A DNA stretch of 64,000 nucleotides from Flavobacterium sp. 9R (GTDB taxonomy: Bacteria; Bacteroidota; Bacteroidia; Flavobacteriales; Flavobacteriaceae): positions 2,602,617-2,666,616 of the forward strand of contig NZ_LR733413.1 of assembly GCF_902506345.1 (NCBI RefSeq), in the 5' to 3' direction. Under the pieces are notes generated by a model. The model was given only the letters and a program-made list of their open reading frames with translations. It searched no databases and was not told the DNA's origin. Position 1 is the stretch's first letter; every line of letters starts with the position of its first letter. The position numbers and the translations under genes are program-made. Of the stretch, positions 43,239 to 53,103 are shown one piece after another.

Positions 43239-44369
43239 ATGAGAACAGAAGTCACCATAAACCCTACCTTGCTTACTTGGGCTATTACTCGAGCAGGGTT
43301 TGATATGGAGCAGTTTCTCAATAATCATCCCATTATTCAAAAATGGATAGAAGAGATAAAAAAACCAACCGTTAAGCAACTTGAAGATTTTGCAAACAAG
43401 GTTCATATTCCGTTTGGATATTTATTTCTTCCTGAACCACCTAAAGAAAGCATTCCTTTTCCTTTTTTTAGAACGGGTAATATCAATACTGAAAAAGTGA
43501 GCTTAAATGTGTTTGATACTATTCAAATACTACAAAGACGCCAAGATTGGATAACTGATTATTTAATAGATAACGAACACAAACCTCTGGCTTTTGTTGG
43601 AAAATTTGATAAAAACGCGAACGCTAATAATGTTGTTGTAAATATGAGGAATACTCTAGGTTTACACCCTAATTGGGCTTGTGATTTTGCAACGTTTGAA
43701 GACACTTTAAATTTTATAACGCACAAAATTGAAGAGATTGGTGTTTTTATCAATTTTAATGGAGTGGTGGAAAATAATACACATAGACCTATTAGTGTTA
43801 GTGAATGTAGAGGATTTGTGTTAGTAAATCAATATGCACCTTTTATGTTTATTAATGCCGCAGATGCTAAAGCGGCTCAGTTATTCACAATTATTCATGA
43901 GTTGGCTCACGTTTGGTTAGGCGAAAGTGCTGGTTTTGATAATCAAAATTTGTTGCCTGCCAACGATCCAATTGAAAAGTTATGTGATGCTATTGCCGCA
44001 GAATTTTTAGTACCCGCTAGTTCTTTAATCGATATTTGGAAAGACAAACCAAGTATTGATTATGCAAGACGTGTTTTTAAAGTAAGCCCAGTAGTTATTG
44101 GTAGAAGAGCTATGGATTTAGGTCTTATAACAAGAGGTGAATTCTTTGTTTTTTATAATGCTTATATGGAAAGCTATAGACAAAAGAAAGAAAAGCAAGG
44201 AAGTGGTGGTGATTTTTATGCTACAGCTCGAAAGCGTGTTAGCGTTAGTTTTGCTTCTGTTGTAAATCAAGCTGTTAATCAGAATAAATTGCTTTATCGT
44301 GATGCCTATAAGATAACTGGTTTGAAAGGAGATACTTATCAAAAGTTTGTAACACAACATTTGCATTAA
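43239..44369 (+). CDS. ImmA/IrrE-family metallopeptidase with N-terminal regulatory domain
   Basis: A 376-residue protein with an N-terminal XRE-like helical region (about 1-75: KQLEDFANKVHIPFGYLFLPEPP is the usual end of such a domain) and a C-terminal zinc peptidase domain with HELAH (H220, E221, H224) in FTIIHELAHVWLGES. ImmA/IrrE proteases cleave repressors in mobile-element and stress systems. It is 4 nt upstream of a DUF4411 PIN-like toxin gene; this pair recurs in bacteria and fits a toxin-antitoxin module in which the protease-like protein is the antitoxin (inference from the pairing). Confidence 0.9.
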   Translation: MRTEVTINPTLLTWAITRAGFDMEQFLNNHPIIQKWIEEIKKPTVKQLEDFANKVHIPFGYLFLPEPPKESIPFPFFRTGNINTEKVSLNVFDTIQILQRRQDWITDYLIDNEHKPLAFVGKFDKNANANNVVVNMRNTLGLHPNWACDFATFEDTLNFITHKIEEIGVFINFNGVVENNTHRPISVSECRGFVLVNQYAPFMFINAADAKAAQLFTIIHELAHVWLGESAGFDNQNLLPANDPIEKLCDAIAAEFLVPASSLIDIWKDKPSIDYARRVFKVSPVVIGRRAMDLGLITRGEFFVFYNAYMESYRQKKEKQGSGGDFYATARKRVSVSFASVVNQAVNQNKLLYRDAYKITGLKGDTYQKFVTQHLH

Positions 44370-44373
44370 TAAA

Positions 44374-44871
44374 ATGTCAGAACCTTTCCTCCTCGATAGT
44401 AATTTTTTTATTGAAGCTCACAGAACGAGCTATCCATTTGACGTTGTTCCTAGTTTTTGGATAAAGGTAAAGGAATTGGTCTCTAATGGGAAAATCATAT
44501 CGATTGATAAAGTTCAGAAAGAGTTGTTAAAGAATAATGATGAACTGTCACAATGGTGTATTGATAATTTACCTCCTGATTTTTTTAAAGATACAACTTC
44601 TACAATTGCAAATTATGCATTGCTTAGTGGCTGGGTATATTCAAAATCTGATCAATACTCAAAACCAGCTATAAGCGAGTTTTTGGATGCTGACGAAGCA
44701 GACGCTTGGTTGATAGCTTATGCAATGACAAACGGCAATCAAATTGTAACACACGAAACAAGTAGTCCAAACAGTCGAAAAAGAGTTATGCTCCCAGATG
44801 CAGCTACCCCACATAATGTTTCTTGTATTAAAACAATTGATTTATTTAGAGTTTTGGGTGTAAAGATTTAA
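44374..44871 (+). CDS. DUF4411-family PIN-like protein (putative toxin)
   Basis: A 165-residue protein with the PIN-like fold: the first acidic residue in LLDSNFFIEAH, the second in the DKVQKELLK segment, and EFLDADEADAWLIAYAM with the conserved acidic cluster before VTHETSSP. DUF4411 proteins are predicted RNases and regularly occur behind ImmA/IrrE-type proteins. The start codon is 4 nt after the ImmA/IrrE stop, so translation is likely coupled. The acidic residues of the active site appear intact. Confidence 0.88.
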   Translation: MSEPFLLDSNFFIEAHRTSYPFDVVPSFWIKVKELVSNGKIISIDKVQKELLKNNDELSQWCIDNLPPDFFKDTTSTIANYALLSGWVYSKSDQYSKPAISEFLDADEADAWLIAYAMTNGNQIVTHETSSPNSRKRVMLPDAATPHNVSCIKTIDLFRVLGVKI

Positions 44872-45284
44872 ATAACCCTATAATTAATATTAAAGCTATA
44901 TTGATAGATTGAAAGAAATCCACATAAAACTTAATTAAGGTATTATTATAGCTTAAAATTAAGTTCTATATTCACAACAGAAATTCATAAACAAAGCCCG
45001 ACAATTTTTCTTGCCGGGTTTTGTTCATTTATACATTTTCCAATGGAAAGACTTTTAGAAATTCCTCGAAATTTGCACTTCGACCGAGCTAATATTGACG
45101 GTTTTTGTTTTGGAATTAAACATCTTCTCAAAATGAAAACACATCTCCAGTCCCTCTCGAAAGGGGAGTATCACTTCTTAAAAGACAACTTTTAAACAGA
45201 ATAATGTCATTTTATATTGCTTTTTTAGTTTAAAATGATACCTCAATGTAACGCATTGGAATTTCTTTTTTGAGATTTCCACTT
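44872..45284. other. Gene-free stretch with hairpin and short repeat
   Basis: No gene seen. It contains a hairpin at 44990-45025 (AACAAAGCCCG with CGGGTTTTGTT, possibly a weak terminator for the DUF4411 gene) and, at 45146-45168, CTCCAGTCCCTCTCGAAAG, a short stem sequence of a type often repeated between genes in Bacteroidota. Confidence 0.5.
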
Positions 45285-47408
45285 TTAAATAACCATCGTC
45301 AACTGTATTCGCTTTCTGTCTTCATCGACTTCGGTTACTTTTACTTCAACGTGTTGGTGGAGTTTGACTACTTCGTTGACATCGCTTACGAAACCGGCTT
45401 TGAGTTGAGAAATGTGAACTAAGCCACTTTCTTTGATTCCTATGTCGACAAAACAACCAAAATTGGTGATGTTGTTTACGATTCCGGGCAAAATCATTCC
45501 GGTTTTCAAATCTTTAATGGATTTAACATTCGGGTCGAATTCAAATATTTTAGCCGATTTTCTAGGGTCCAATCCTGGTTTTTCGAGCTCTTTGAGGATG
45601 TCTTTGATACCCAAAATTCCAATTTCGGGCGTTACGTAGTTTTCGGGTTTGATGAGCGCAATTTTTTCTTTGTTGGCAATCAAATCAGTAACAGAAGTTT
45701 TCAAATCTTTGGCCATTTTTTCTACTATGGCATAAGCTTCGGGATGTACTGCCGAATTGTCTAATGGATTTTTGCCATTGGCAATTCTGATAAATGCTGC
45801 GCCTTGTTGGAAGGCTTTATCTCCCAAACGCGGTACTTTTTTGAGTTGTTTTCTATCGTCAAAAGGACCATTTTCAGAACGATACGTCACTATATTTTCG
45901 GCCAGCTTTTCTCCAATACCACTCACATAACTCAACAAATGTTTGCTAGCGGTATTGATGTTGATTCCCACCGAATTCACGCAACGAATTACCGTTGCAT
46001 CCAATTCTTCTTTGAGTTTGGTTTGGTCCACATCGTGTTGGTATTGTCCTACACCAATAGCTTTGGGGTCAATCTTTACCAATTCGGCCAAAGGATCCGA
46101 CAAGCGACGTCCGATAGACACCGAACCACGAACGGTGACGTCGTAATTGGGGAATTCTTCACGGGCAATTTTTGAAGCGGAATACACAGAAGCTCCTGCC
46201 TCCGAAACAATAAATACTTGAACAGGTTTATCGAAAGCGATTTTCTTGATGAAGAATTCGGTTTCTCTTGAGGCGGTTCCGTTCCCTATAGAAATGGCGT
46301 CAATTTTATAGGAATTGACCATCGATTTGATTTTTTTCATCGCCATCGCCGTTTCATTTTGTGGCGCGTGCGGATAGATGGTTTCGTTGTAGAGCAAGTC
46401 GCCTTTTTCGTCCAAACAAACCACTTTACAACCCGAACGAAATCCTGGGTCGATGGCTAAAATTCGTTTTTCGCCCAAAGGTGGAGCCAATAATAATTGC
46501 CCTAAATTATTCGCAAAAACCTGAATGGAATTGGCATCAGCTTTGGCTTTGGCTTCTTGCAAGGTTTCGTTGGCAATGGCAGGTTGCAGCAATCTTTTAT
46601 AAGAATCCTCTATGGCTAATTGTACGTGGGAGGTACTAGGACATTGACCTTTCAAAACTAATTCGTCGATTACATCATAGGCCTCGTCAATATCAGCCTC
46701 TACTTTGAACTTGATGAAACCTTCATTTTCGGCACGCAGCATCGCCAAGAGTCGGTGCGAAGGCGCTTTGGTCAACGGTTCTGACCAATCGAAATATTGC
46801 GAATACTTTTGTGCATCAGGTTCGTCTTTTTTCGTTTTGACTACTTTGGTGGTGATGGTCGCTTTGCGTTCGTACAAACGGCGCAATTGTTTACGAACGT
46901 AAATATTTTCGTTAATCCATTCGGCAATGATTTCTCTGGCGCCTTGTAAAGCCCCTTCTTCATTGACAATAGCGTCGTTCAAGTATTGTGTAGCCAAGAA
47001 ATCGACATCGTCATTTTTCTGTGCTATTATAATTTTGGCCAAAGGCTCTAGTCCGTTTTCACGAGCAACATCGGCTTTGGTTCTTTTTTTCTTTTTGTAC
47101 GGCAAATACAAATCCTCCAACTCTTGTAGGTCAAAACTTTGTTGGATTTTTTTATCCAATTCGGGCGTCAAAGCGTTTTGCTCTTCGATGGATTTTACGA
47201 TGGCTTCTTTTCGTTTCAAGATGGCCTCGTACTCTTTTTGGAGTTTGGCAATTTGTTCGATTTGTGTTTCGTCTAGATTGCCTGTTTTGTCTTTTCGGTA
47301 ACGCGAAATAAACGGAATGGTACAATCTTCTTGTAATAATTGAACGGTGTTTTGAATATTGATGGCTGCGGTAGCTACCTTTTGGGCGATGAATTGTAGG
47401 TTGGTCAT
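45285..47408 (-). CDS. tex: Tex-family RNA-binding transcription accessory protein
   Basis: A 707-residue Tex protein (E. coli YhgF 773). An N-terminal helical region (about 1-200: CTIPFISRYRKDKTGNLDE is characteristic) is followed by a YqgF/RuvC-like fold (about 315-440: ILAIDPGFRSGCKVVCLDEKG), tandem helix-hairpin-helix motifs (about 470-560: HLLSYVSGIGEKLAENIV), and a C-terminal S1 domain (about 635-707: GMILPGIVNNITNFGCFVDIG). Tex binds RNA and influences transcription; its precise role is unclear. Divergent from the DUF1294 gene. Confidence 0.95.
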   Translation of the reverse strand: MTNLQFIAQKVATAAINIQNTVQLLQEDCTIPFISRYRKDKTGNLDETQIEQIAKLQKEYEAILKRKEAIVKSIEEQNALTPELDKKIQQSFDLQELEDLYLPYKKKKRTKADVARENGLEPLAKIIIAQKNDDVDFLATQYLNDAIVNEEGALQGAREIIAEWINENIYVRKQLRRLYERKATITTKVVKTKKDEPDAQKYSQYFDWSEPLTKAPSHRLLAMLRAENEGFIKFKVEADIDEAYDVIDELVLKGQCPSTSHVQLAIEDSYKRLLQPAIANETLQEAKAKADANSIQVFANNLGQLLLAPPLGEKRILAIDPGFRSGCKVVCLDEKGDLLYNETIYPHAPQNETAMAMKKIKSMVNSYKIDAISIGNGTASRETEFFIKKIAFDKPVQVFIVSEAGASVYSASKIAREEFPNYDVTVRGSVSIGRRLSDPLAELVKIDPKAIGVGQYQHDVDQTKLKEELDATVIRCVNSVGININTASKHLLSYVSGIGEKLAENIVTYRSENGPFDDRKQLKKVPRLGDKAFQQGAAFIRIANGKNPLDNSAVHPEAYAIVEKMAKDLKTSVTDLIANKEKIALIKPENYVTPEIGILGIKDILKELEKPGLDPRKSAKIFEFDPNVKSIKDLKTGMILPGIVNNITNFGCFVDIGIKESGLVHISQLKAGFVSDVNEVVKLHQHVEVKVTEVDEDRKRIQLTMVI

Positions 47409-47437
47409 TTTTTGAATTTTTCGGACAGCTAAAATAA

Positions 47438-47445
47438 TATCTTTG
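47438..47445 (+). promoter_or_regulatory. -7 promoter element of the DUF1294 gene
   Basis: TATCTTTG matches TAnnTTTG, 18 nt before the ATG at 47464. It overlaps the upstream TTG that could open a longer frame, which is why the ATG is preferred. Confidence 0.55.
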
Positions 47446-47463
47446 GAGCGTAAATGTATCGCA

Positions 47464-47742
47464 ATGGATATTTTATTGTATTATTTTTTGATTCTGAACG
47501 TCATCGGTTTTCTGTTGACTGTTTTTGATAAACAGCAAGCAAAAAGTCATAAACAAAGAATCCCCGAAACAACACTTTTAACCTTCGTGTTCTTCGGAGG
47601 AACTGTCGGTAGTGGATTAGCGATGCTTTTGTTCAGACACAAAACAAGTAAAAATAGTTATCTTTTGAAGTTTTGGTTAATAGTGATATTGCAAATTTTG
47701 GCAACATTTGGCTGGTTTTATGCTAAAACGGTATCCTTTTAA
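47464..47742 (+). CDS. DUF1294-family membrane protein
   Basis: A 92-residue protein (from MDILLYYF) with three to four hydrophobic segments and the DUF1294 signatures FDKQQAKSHKQRIPE (DK-x-A-x-x-x-x-x-R-x-PE) and GGTVGSGLAMLLFRHKTSK. Function unknown. The longer TTG start at 47443 would lie inside the promoter element and is rejected. It is a single gene between tex (divergent) and trpS (convergent). Confidence 0.9.
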   Translation: MDILLYYFLILNVIGFLLTVFDKQQAKSHKQRIPETTLLTFVFFGGTVGSGLAMLLFRHKTSKNSYLLKFWLIVILQILATFGWFYAKTVSF

Positions 47743-47805
47743 TTTTATATTGCAACAAATATACTTTGGAGTACTATTCTTTTTCTATTGCTAAAAGCTA
47801 TAAAA

Positions 47806-47838
47806 AAAAGGAATACCCCAATTCGGAATATTCCTTTT
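47806..47838. terminator. Terminator between DUF1294 and trpS
   Basis: AAAAGGAATA pairs with TATTCCTTTT around a 13-nt loop, with an A-tract on the left side that gives a T-tract for trpS transcripts. Confidence 0.8.
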
Positions 47839-47860
47839 CATAATTTATTCGTAGTAACGT

Positions 47861-48841
47861 TTACTGTAACGACTCGAAACCTAATTTCAAGCGTACGCGA
47901 TCTAAAACACCATTGGCGATAGTTGCTGCTTTTTCGGCACCTTGTTTCAATAAGGCGTCTACTTCTATCAGGTTATTGATGTAATAATTGTAACGTTCTC
48001 TTTCAGTTTTGAATTTTTCTACAATCAGTTCGAACAAGGCTTGTTTGGCGTGACCGTAGCCATAATTACCTCCTAAATAGTTGGCTCTCATCGTGGTAAT
48101 TTGGTCTTCATTGGCCAATAATTTGTAGATAGCAAAAGCGTTACAAGTATCAGGATTTTTTGGATCTTCTAATGGAGTACTATCCGTTTCGATGCTCATG
48201 ATTTGCTTGCGCAACGCTTTGTCATCCAAGAAAATATTGATGACATTATTGGCTGATTTACTCATTTTTCCGCCATTGGTACCAGGAATCAACATACTGT
48301 CTTCTTGGATTTTGGCTTCGGGCAACACGAAAGTTTCTCCCATTTGGTGATTGAAACGAGAAGCGACATCACGAGTGATTTCGAGGTGTTGCAACTGGTC
48401 TTTTCCTACAGGTACAAATTCGGCATCATACAATAAAATATCGGCAGCCATCAACATTGGATACGAAAACAATCCAGCATTGACATCGTCTAAACGATCG
48501 GATTTGTCTTTGAAAGAATGCGCCAAAGTCAAACGTTGAAAAGGGAAAAAACAGCTCAAATACCAAGACAACTCTGCTGTTTGAGGCACATCGGATTGGC
48601 GGTAAAAAGTAACTCTATTAACATCTAGTCCACACGCCAACCAAGCAGCTGCGGTACTGTAAGTATTGTTTCTTAAGGTTTCGCCATTTTTGATTTGTGT
48701 AATCGAATGCAAATCGGCGATAAAAAGGAATGATTCATTTTTTGGATCATTCGATAATGCAATTGCGGGTATAATTGCGCCTAATAAATTACCCAAATGC
48801 GGAGTTCCTGTACTCTGTACTCCCGTTAATATTTTTGCCAT
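47861..48841 (-). CDS. trpS: Tryptophanyl-tRNA synthetase
   Basis: Charges tRNA-Trp. The 326 residues match TrpS (E. coli 334). The HIGH-type motif is in GTPHLGNLLGA (residues 13-22) and the KMSKS motif is exact in NGGKMSKSANN (about 190-200). The tryptophan pocket segments FIADLHSITQ and SYPMLMAADILLYD, and GKDQLQHLEITRD, are present. It is a single-gene transcript ending at a terminator shared with the DUF1294 gene. Confidence 0.97.
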   Translation of the reverse strand: MAKILTGVQSTGTPHLGNLLGAIIPAIALSNDPKNESFLFIADLHSITQIKNGETLRNNTYSTAAAWLACGLDVNRVTFYRQSDVPQTAELSWYLSCFFPFQRLTLAHSFKDKSDRLDDVNAGLFSYPMLMAADILLYDAEFVPVGKDQLQHLEITRDVASRFNHQMGETFVLPEAKIQEDSMLIPGTNGGKMSKSANNVINIFLDDKALRKQIMSIETDSTPLEDPKNPDTCNAFAIYKLLANEDQITTMRANYLGGNYGYGHAKQALFELIVEKFKTERERYNYYINNLIEVDALLKQGAEKAATIANGVLDRVRLKLGFESLQ

Positions 48842-49102
48842 TGTTGTAGTTTCTGAATCGCAAAGTTCGCAAAGTTTGCCCGCTTTCCTATCATTTTTGG
48901 CTAAAATTTTATGGGTAAAGTGTTCAAAAGGCGTTGTTCATTTCTCAGAAAACCTTTTCAAAAGAACAGAATTTAGAGATTTAGTATTTTACACTTCGAA
49001 AAAAAATCAATTGGAAAGAATTGATTAGGGATTTTTATGGATTTTTTTCTCTTTTTTTAACCGTATTTCTATAAATTGCAAAAGACAAAAACAAATAGTG
49101 CT

Positions 49103-51757
49103 ATGACAGAGATAGACGCAGAAAGAGCCCGATTACTCGAAAGAAAAGATAACAAAGGCTGGAAAAAATGGGGTCCCTATTTGACTGAAAGGCAATGGGG
49201 AACTGTTAGAGAAGATTATTCTGCCAATGGAGATGCTTGGAATAGTATTACTCACGATATGGCGCGTTCCAAAGCCTATCGATGGGGAGAAGAAGGCATA
49301 GGTGGCATTTCAGACAATAAACAACACATTTGTTTCGCTTTGGCATTTTGGAACCATCACGACAAAATTCTTAAGGAACGTTTTTTTGGTCTTACCGGAA
49401 ACGAGTCCAACCACGGAGAAGACGTCAAAGAAATTTATTATTACCAAGACGCTACGCCTACGCATTCCTACCAAAAAATGCTGTACAAGTATCCACAGGC
49501 GGCATTTCCATATGAAAAGTTAGTCAAAGAATCCAAAAAGCGCAATCGCCAGCAACCCGAGTACGAACTTTTGGATACAGGCATTTTTGATAAAGATGCT
49601 TATTTTGATATTAGCATTGAATATGCCAAAGCCGATCAGCAGGATATTTTGATTCAAATTACTATAGAGAATCACTCAGATTTACCTGCACCTATAACGG
49701 TTTTACCTACTATTTGGTTCCGAAATACTTGGTGCTGGGGCTATGACAATTACAAGCACAAACCTTCTTTGGTTGGCAACGGAAAGTCAGTAATTGAAGT
49801 CAATCATCGTGTGGTGGGGCATTATACTTTGTATGCTGAAAATGCAGATGAACTCCTTTTTTGTGAAAACGAAACGAATTTTGAGCGTTTGTATCATTCG
49901 GAAAATTTGACTAAATATACCAAAGATGGTATTAATAATTATATCATCAACAAGAAAAAAGAAGCCGTTAATCCTAATAAAATTGGAACAAAAGCTTCGG
50001 CAAAATACGAACAACTTATTCCTGCCAAAGGGAAAAAAGTAATCCGTTTGCGTTTTACCAATCAAACGCCAAAAGCTCCTTTTGAAGATTTTGATGCTAT
50101 TTATGCGCAACGTCTCAAGGAAGCCGATTTGTTTTATGATAGTTTGCAAAAAAACATCAAAGAGAAGCATTTGAAATCGGTACAACGTCAAGCTTATGCT
50201 GGAATGTTGTGGACCAAACAATGGTATTACTACAATGTTTATGAATGGATCAAAGGCGATCCTTCGATGCCTAAACCCGATGCGAATAGAAGTAAAGGAA
50301 GAAATAATGCTTGGAAACATTTGTACACTTCCAACATTTTGTCAATGCCTGATAAATGGGAATATCCTTGGTTTGCCGCTTGGGATTTAGCCTTTCATAC
50401 TTTGCCTTTGGCACGATTAGATCCCGATTTTGCCAAACGTCAATTATCGGTGATTTTGAGAGAATATTATATGCATCCCAACGGGCAGATTCCTGCTTAC
50501 GAATGGTCGTTCTCGGATGTAAATCCTCCCGTGCACGCTTGGGCAACTTGGAAAGTGTATGCCATTGATAAAGAAATGAATGGTGGTAAAGGCGACCGTG
50601 TTTTCTTGGAACGCATTTTCCATAAATTGTTACTCAATTTCACTTGGTGGGTCAACCTGAAAGACGAAGGTGGAAACAATATTTTTGGAGGCGGATTCCT
50701 TGGAATGGATAACATTGGTGTTTTTGACCGTTCGGCAGCTTTACCAACAGGCGGTCATTTAGAACAAGCCGACGGAACGGGTTGGATGGCAATGTATAGC
50801 CTGAATATGTTGCGAATTGCTTGTGAAATTGCGATTGAAAATCCGGTGTATCAAGATATGGCTTCTAAGTTTTTTGAACACTTTTTGCATATCGCTGGTG
50901 CTATGCAAGCCATTGGTGGAGACAAATTGAATCTTTGGGACGAAGACGATCAGTTCTATTATGATATGTTGCATAAGGAAAATGGCGAAGCCGAATTGCT
51001 CAAAGTGCGCTCGATGGTTGGATTGATTCCGCTTTTTGCTGTTGAAGTTTTAACCCCAGAATTATTAGATCAGTTGCCAGATTTCAAGCGTAGGGTGGAA
51101 TGGGTTATTTCAAACCGACCAGATTTGGCGGCCTTAGTTTCAAGTTGGTACAATCCCGGAAAAGGAGAGAGCAAGTTATTGTCTATTCTGCGTGGGCACC
51201 GAATGAAGATGATTATGAAACGTATGTTCGATGAATCGGAGTTTTTGTCTGATTTTGGTGTTCGTTCGTTGTCTAAATTTCACAAAGAACATCCCTATCG
51301 ATTTACCTATGATGGTGGAACCGTTCAAGTAGATTATACACCTGCCGAAGCTACTGGAGATATGTTTGGAGGAAATTCCAATTGGCGAGGTCCGATTTGG
51401 TTTCCAATGAACTATTTGATTTTGGACTCACTCGAGAAGTTCTGTAACTATTACGGAAACGATTACAAAGTAGAGTTTCCAACGCATTCGGGAGTAATGA
51501 TGAATATAAAAGATGCAGCTGATGGCGTTGCGAATCGTTTACTCTCACTTTTTGTTCCTAATAAAGAGCAATTTATACCAATGTATGGGCCTTATGAAAA
51601 GTTTCAAAAAGACCCCAACTTCAATTCGAATCATTTGTTTTTTGAATATTTTGATGGCGATACCGGAAAAGGATTGGGCGCCAATCATCAAACAGGATGG
51701 ACGGGCCTCATAGCCGAAATTATTCATCATTTGAATAACGATTCGGAACAAATTTAA
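49103..51757 (+). CDS. Glucosidase of GH63/MGH1 type
   Basis: An 884-residue enzyme without signal peptide, hence probably cytoplasmic. The N-terminal part (MTEIDAERARLLERKDNKGWKKWGPYLTERQWGTVREDYS) and the (alpha/alpha)6-type core (about 360-870, with YPWFAAWDLAFHTLPLARLDPDFAKRQLS and GNSNWRGPIWFPMNYLILDSL) match the GH63-like (MGH1-type) glycoside hydrolases. Acidic residues such as D in WDLAF and E in AYEWSFSDVNPP are the likely catalytic or substrate-binding positions (inference). Probable role: hydrolysis of alpha-glucosides or compatible solutes. The ATG at 49103 is preferred to a TTG 27 nt earlier. A terminator follows. Confidence 0.9.
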   Translation: MTEIDAERARLLERKDNKGWKKWGPYLTERQWGTVREDYSANGDAWNSITHDMARSKAYRWGEEGIGGISDNKQHICFALAFWNHHDKILKERFFGLTGNESNHGEDVKEIYYYQDATPTHSYQKMLYKYPQAAFPYEKLVKESKKRNRQQPEYELLDTGIFDKDAYFDISIEYAKADQQDILIQITIENHSDLPAPITVLPTIWFRNTWCWGYDNYKHKPSLVGNGKSVIEVNHRVVGHYTLYAENADELLFCENETNFERLYHSENLTKYTKDGINNYIINKKKEAVNPNKIGTKASAKYEQLIPAKGKKVIRLRFTNQTPKAPFEDFDAIYAQRLKEADLFYDSLQKNIKEKHLKSVQRQAYAGMLWTKQWYYYNVYEWIKGDPSMPKPDANRSKGRNNAWKHLYTSNILSMPDKWEYPWFAAWDLAFHTLPLARLDPDFAKRQLSVILREYYMHPNGQIPAYEWSFSDVNPPVHAWATWKVYAIDKEMNGGKGDRVFLERIFHKLLLNFTWWVNLKDEGGNNIFGGGFLGMDNIGVFDRSAALPTGGHLEQADGTGWMAMYSLNMLRIACEIAIENPVYQDMASKFFEHFLHIAGAMQAIGGDKLNLWDEDDQFYYDMLHKENGEAELLKVRSMVGLIPLFAVEVLTPELLDQLPDFKRRVEWVISNRPDLAALVSSWYNPGKGESKLLSILRGHRMKMIMKRMFDESEFLSDFGVRSLSKFHKEHPYRFTYDGGTVQVDYTPAEATGDMFGGNSNWRGPIWFPMNYLILDSLEKFCNYYGNDYKVEFPTHSGVMMNIKDAADGVANRLLSLFVPNKEQFIPMYGPYEKFQKDPNFNSNHLFFEYFDGDTGKGLGANHQTGWTGLIAEIIHHLNNDSEQI

Positions 51758-51761
51758 ATGT

Positions 51762-51798
51762 AGAGTACTATTTCCTCCGAGATAGTACTCTTTTTTTT
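51762..51798 (+). terminator. Terminator of the glucosidase gene
   Basis: AGAGTACTAT pairs with ATAGTACTCT around a 10-nt loop, followed by eight T residues. Confidence 0.9.
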
Positions 51799-51897
51799 CG
51801 AGTTAAAATTTAGGCTCGGAATAAATGAACTCTCAGATTCGAAATCAATCCTTTATCTTGAATTTAAAATTGAATGATAGACGTTGTGGTTTAAGCT

Positions 51898-52740
51898 CTA
51901 ATCAATAGCTAGACTTTTCCATATCCCTTTTGGAATGAGTGTTTGATAATTCAGTAAGTTATTTTTAAGTAAAGTGGCTTTTTCTGTGTTTTGATGGTCT
52001 TTGTAGTAAGCGTATTCAAAGAAGAAACCCCAAAATTGGACCACAGGTTCAGTATCGGTTTGAATCAATTGAAGTTTATTGATCTCCAAATTCTTGGCAT
52101 TTTGATCTAATAACATTTGGAAGGATGCTTGCAAAAGCGCTAATTCTATTTCGCCAACTTTGCCTTTGTTCAACAAACGCTGCAATCTTTTTCTATCCGT
52201 AAAAAAAAGACCAGATTTTGACGGAATGGTAGTAGCAAAAAAAAGTGCAATTGAAATGAGGCCAACTATTCCATTGAAACCATTCCAAGCGGAATCAAAG
52301 TAATAAAAAAGAAAAAGAAAAACACCACCAAAAAGCAATGAAAACAAGGGTCCGGCACCCAAAATTCTTGCAAATTGTATCTTTAAATTACCCTCTAAAT
52401 TTATTGGTGAAGTGGCAGAAATACCACCAAAGTATTGCATTTCTTTGTTGAAAAATAATCGTACTCGCTGGTTTTCTCTTTTTAAACCAAAGAAAGCCAC
52501 AACAAACAATTGTAATTGGTGTTTTTGCAAAAGTCCTGCTGTTAAATGTCCTAATTCGTGCAAAGCAATAGCAAAAAACGGACCCACTAAAAGTGAAACA
52601 AAAAAAGCAAAAGTTTCAAAATCACCTTTTGGATAGAATTTCATAAGGAGTTCTTTGGGAATGAAATGTAAAAAAGTAAACATTGCAATACCTCCAATTA
52701 CCATCCCTAGTAACGATTCGATGATCATTTTTTTATTCAT
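51898..52740 (-). CDS. M50-type (site-2 protease-like) membrane peptidase
   Basis: A 280-residue membrane protein with the zinc motif HELGH at residues 61-65 in FFAIALHELGHLTAGLL, within the first hydrophobic block, followed by three more hydrophobic segments. No PDZ domain and no clear NPDG/LDGG motif are visible, so it differs from RseP and belongs to the shorter, poorly known S2P-like group. The C-terminal part (about 185-280) is soluble. Substrate unknown. Confidence 0.82.
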   Translation of the reverse strand: MNKKMIIESLLGMVIGGIAMFTFLHFIPKELLMKFYPKGDFETFAFFVSLLVGPFFAIALHELGHLTAGLLQKHQLQLFVVAFFGLKRENQRVRLFFNKEMQYFGGISATSPINLEGNLKIQFARILGAGPLFSLLFGGVFLFLFYYFDSAWNGFNGIVGLISIALFFATTIPSKSGLFFTDRKRLQRLLNKGKVGEIELALLQASFQMLLDQNAKNLEINKLQLIQTDTEPVVQFWGFFFEYAYYKDHQNTEKATLLKNNLLNYQTLIPKGIWKSLAID

Positions 52741-52835
52741 AACAGCACTGTTTTAGTTGTTGTTTGATTCGTTTTTAGTTAGTATTTATTTGAGTCAAAC
52801 GTTACAACTAGGTTATGAAAAAGGGAGTTGGCACC

Positions 52836-52975
52836 TTACACATCAATAGCGTCATAAACCACAACTTTTTGCCAGAGATGCGAATACTTTTTGACGAAGT
52901 CTTGATGAATTGGGTGATCTTGATAGGTCTATGCCCATCGATTAGTTGTTCTTTGTCGGCAGAAGCATTGGGATT
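52836..52975 (-). pseudogene. Remnant of a Dabb-family (stress-responsive A/B barrel) gene
   Basis: The minus strand encodes the C-terminal end of a Dabb protein, [20 protein letters not shown] plus VVVYDAIDV and a stop at 52836-52838. This is preceded, in a shifted frame, by a fragment that looks like the family's N-terminal NPNASADKEQLIDG. The middle of the domain is missing, a TAG immediately precedes the C-terminal fragment, and another stop lies before the N-terminal piece. The residues are too well preserved to be chance, so this is a decayed gene rather than random sequence. Confidence 0.65.
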
Positions 52976-53103
52976 TTTATTTTAAAAAATACTCAAAAAA
53001 ACAGGCAACATTTTGTATGGTAAAAGAAAGCGAAACATTTGACAAGATTTGAATTCTTCTAGAGGTAAGCTTCTTTTTGTTTTTGTCGAGACAGGACTCT
53101 ATT

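Noticed and set aside
42755..45284. Genomic island inserted at tRNA-Asn and carrying the ImmA/IrrE-DUF4411 pair
   Set aside because: No duplicate of the tRNA-Asn 3' end and no integrase were found between the tRNA and tex.
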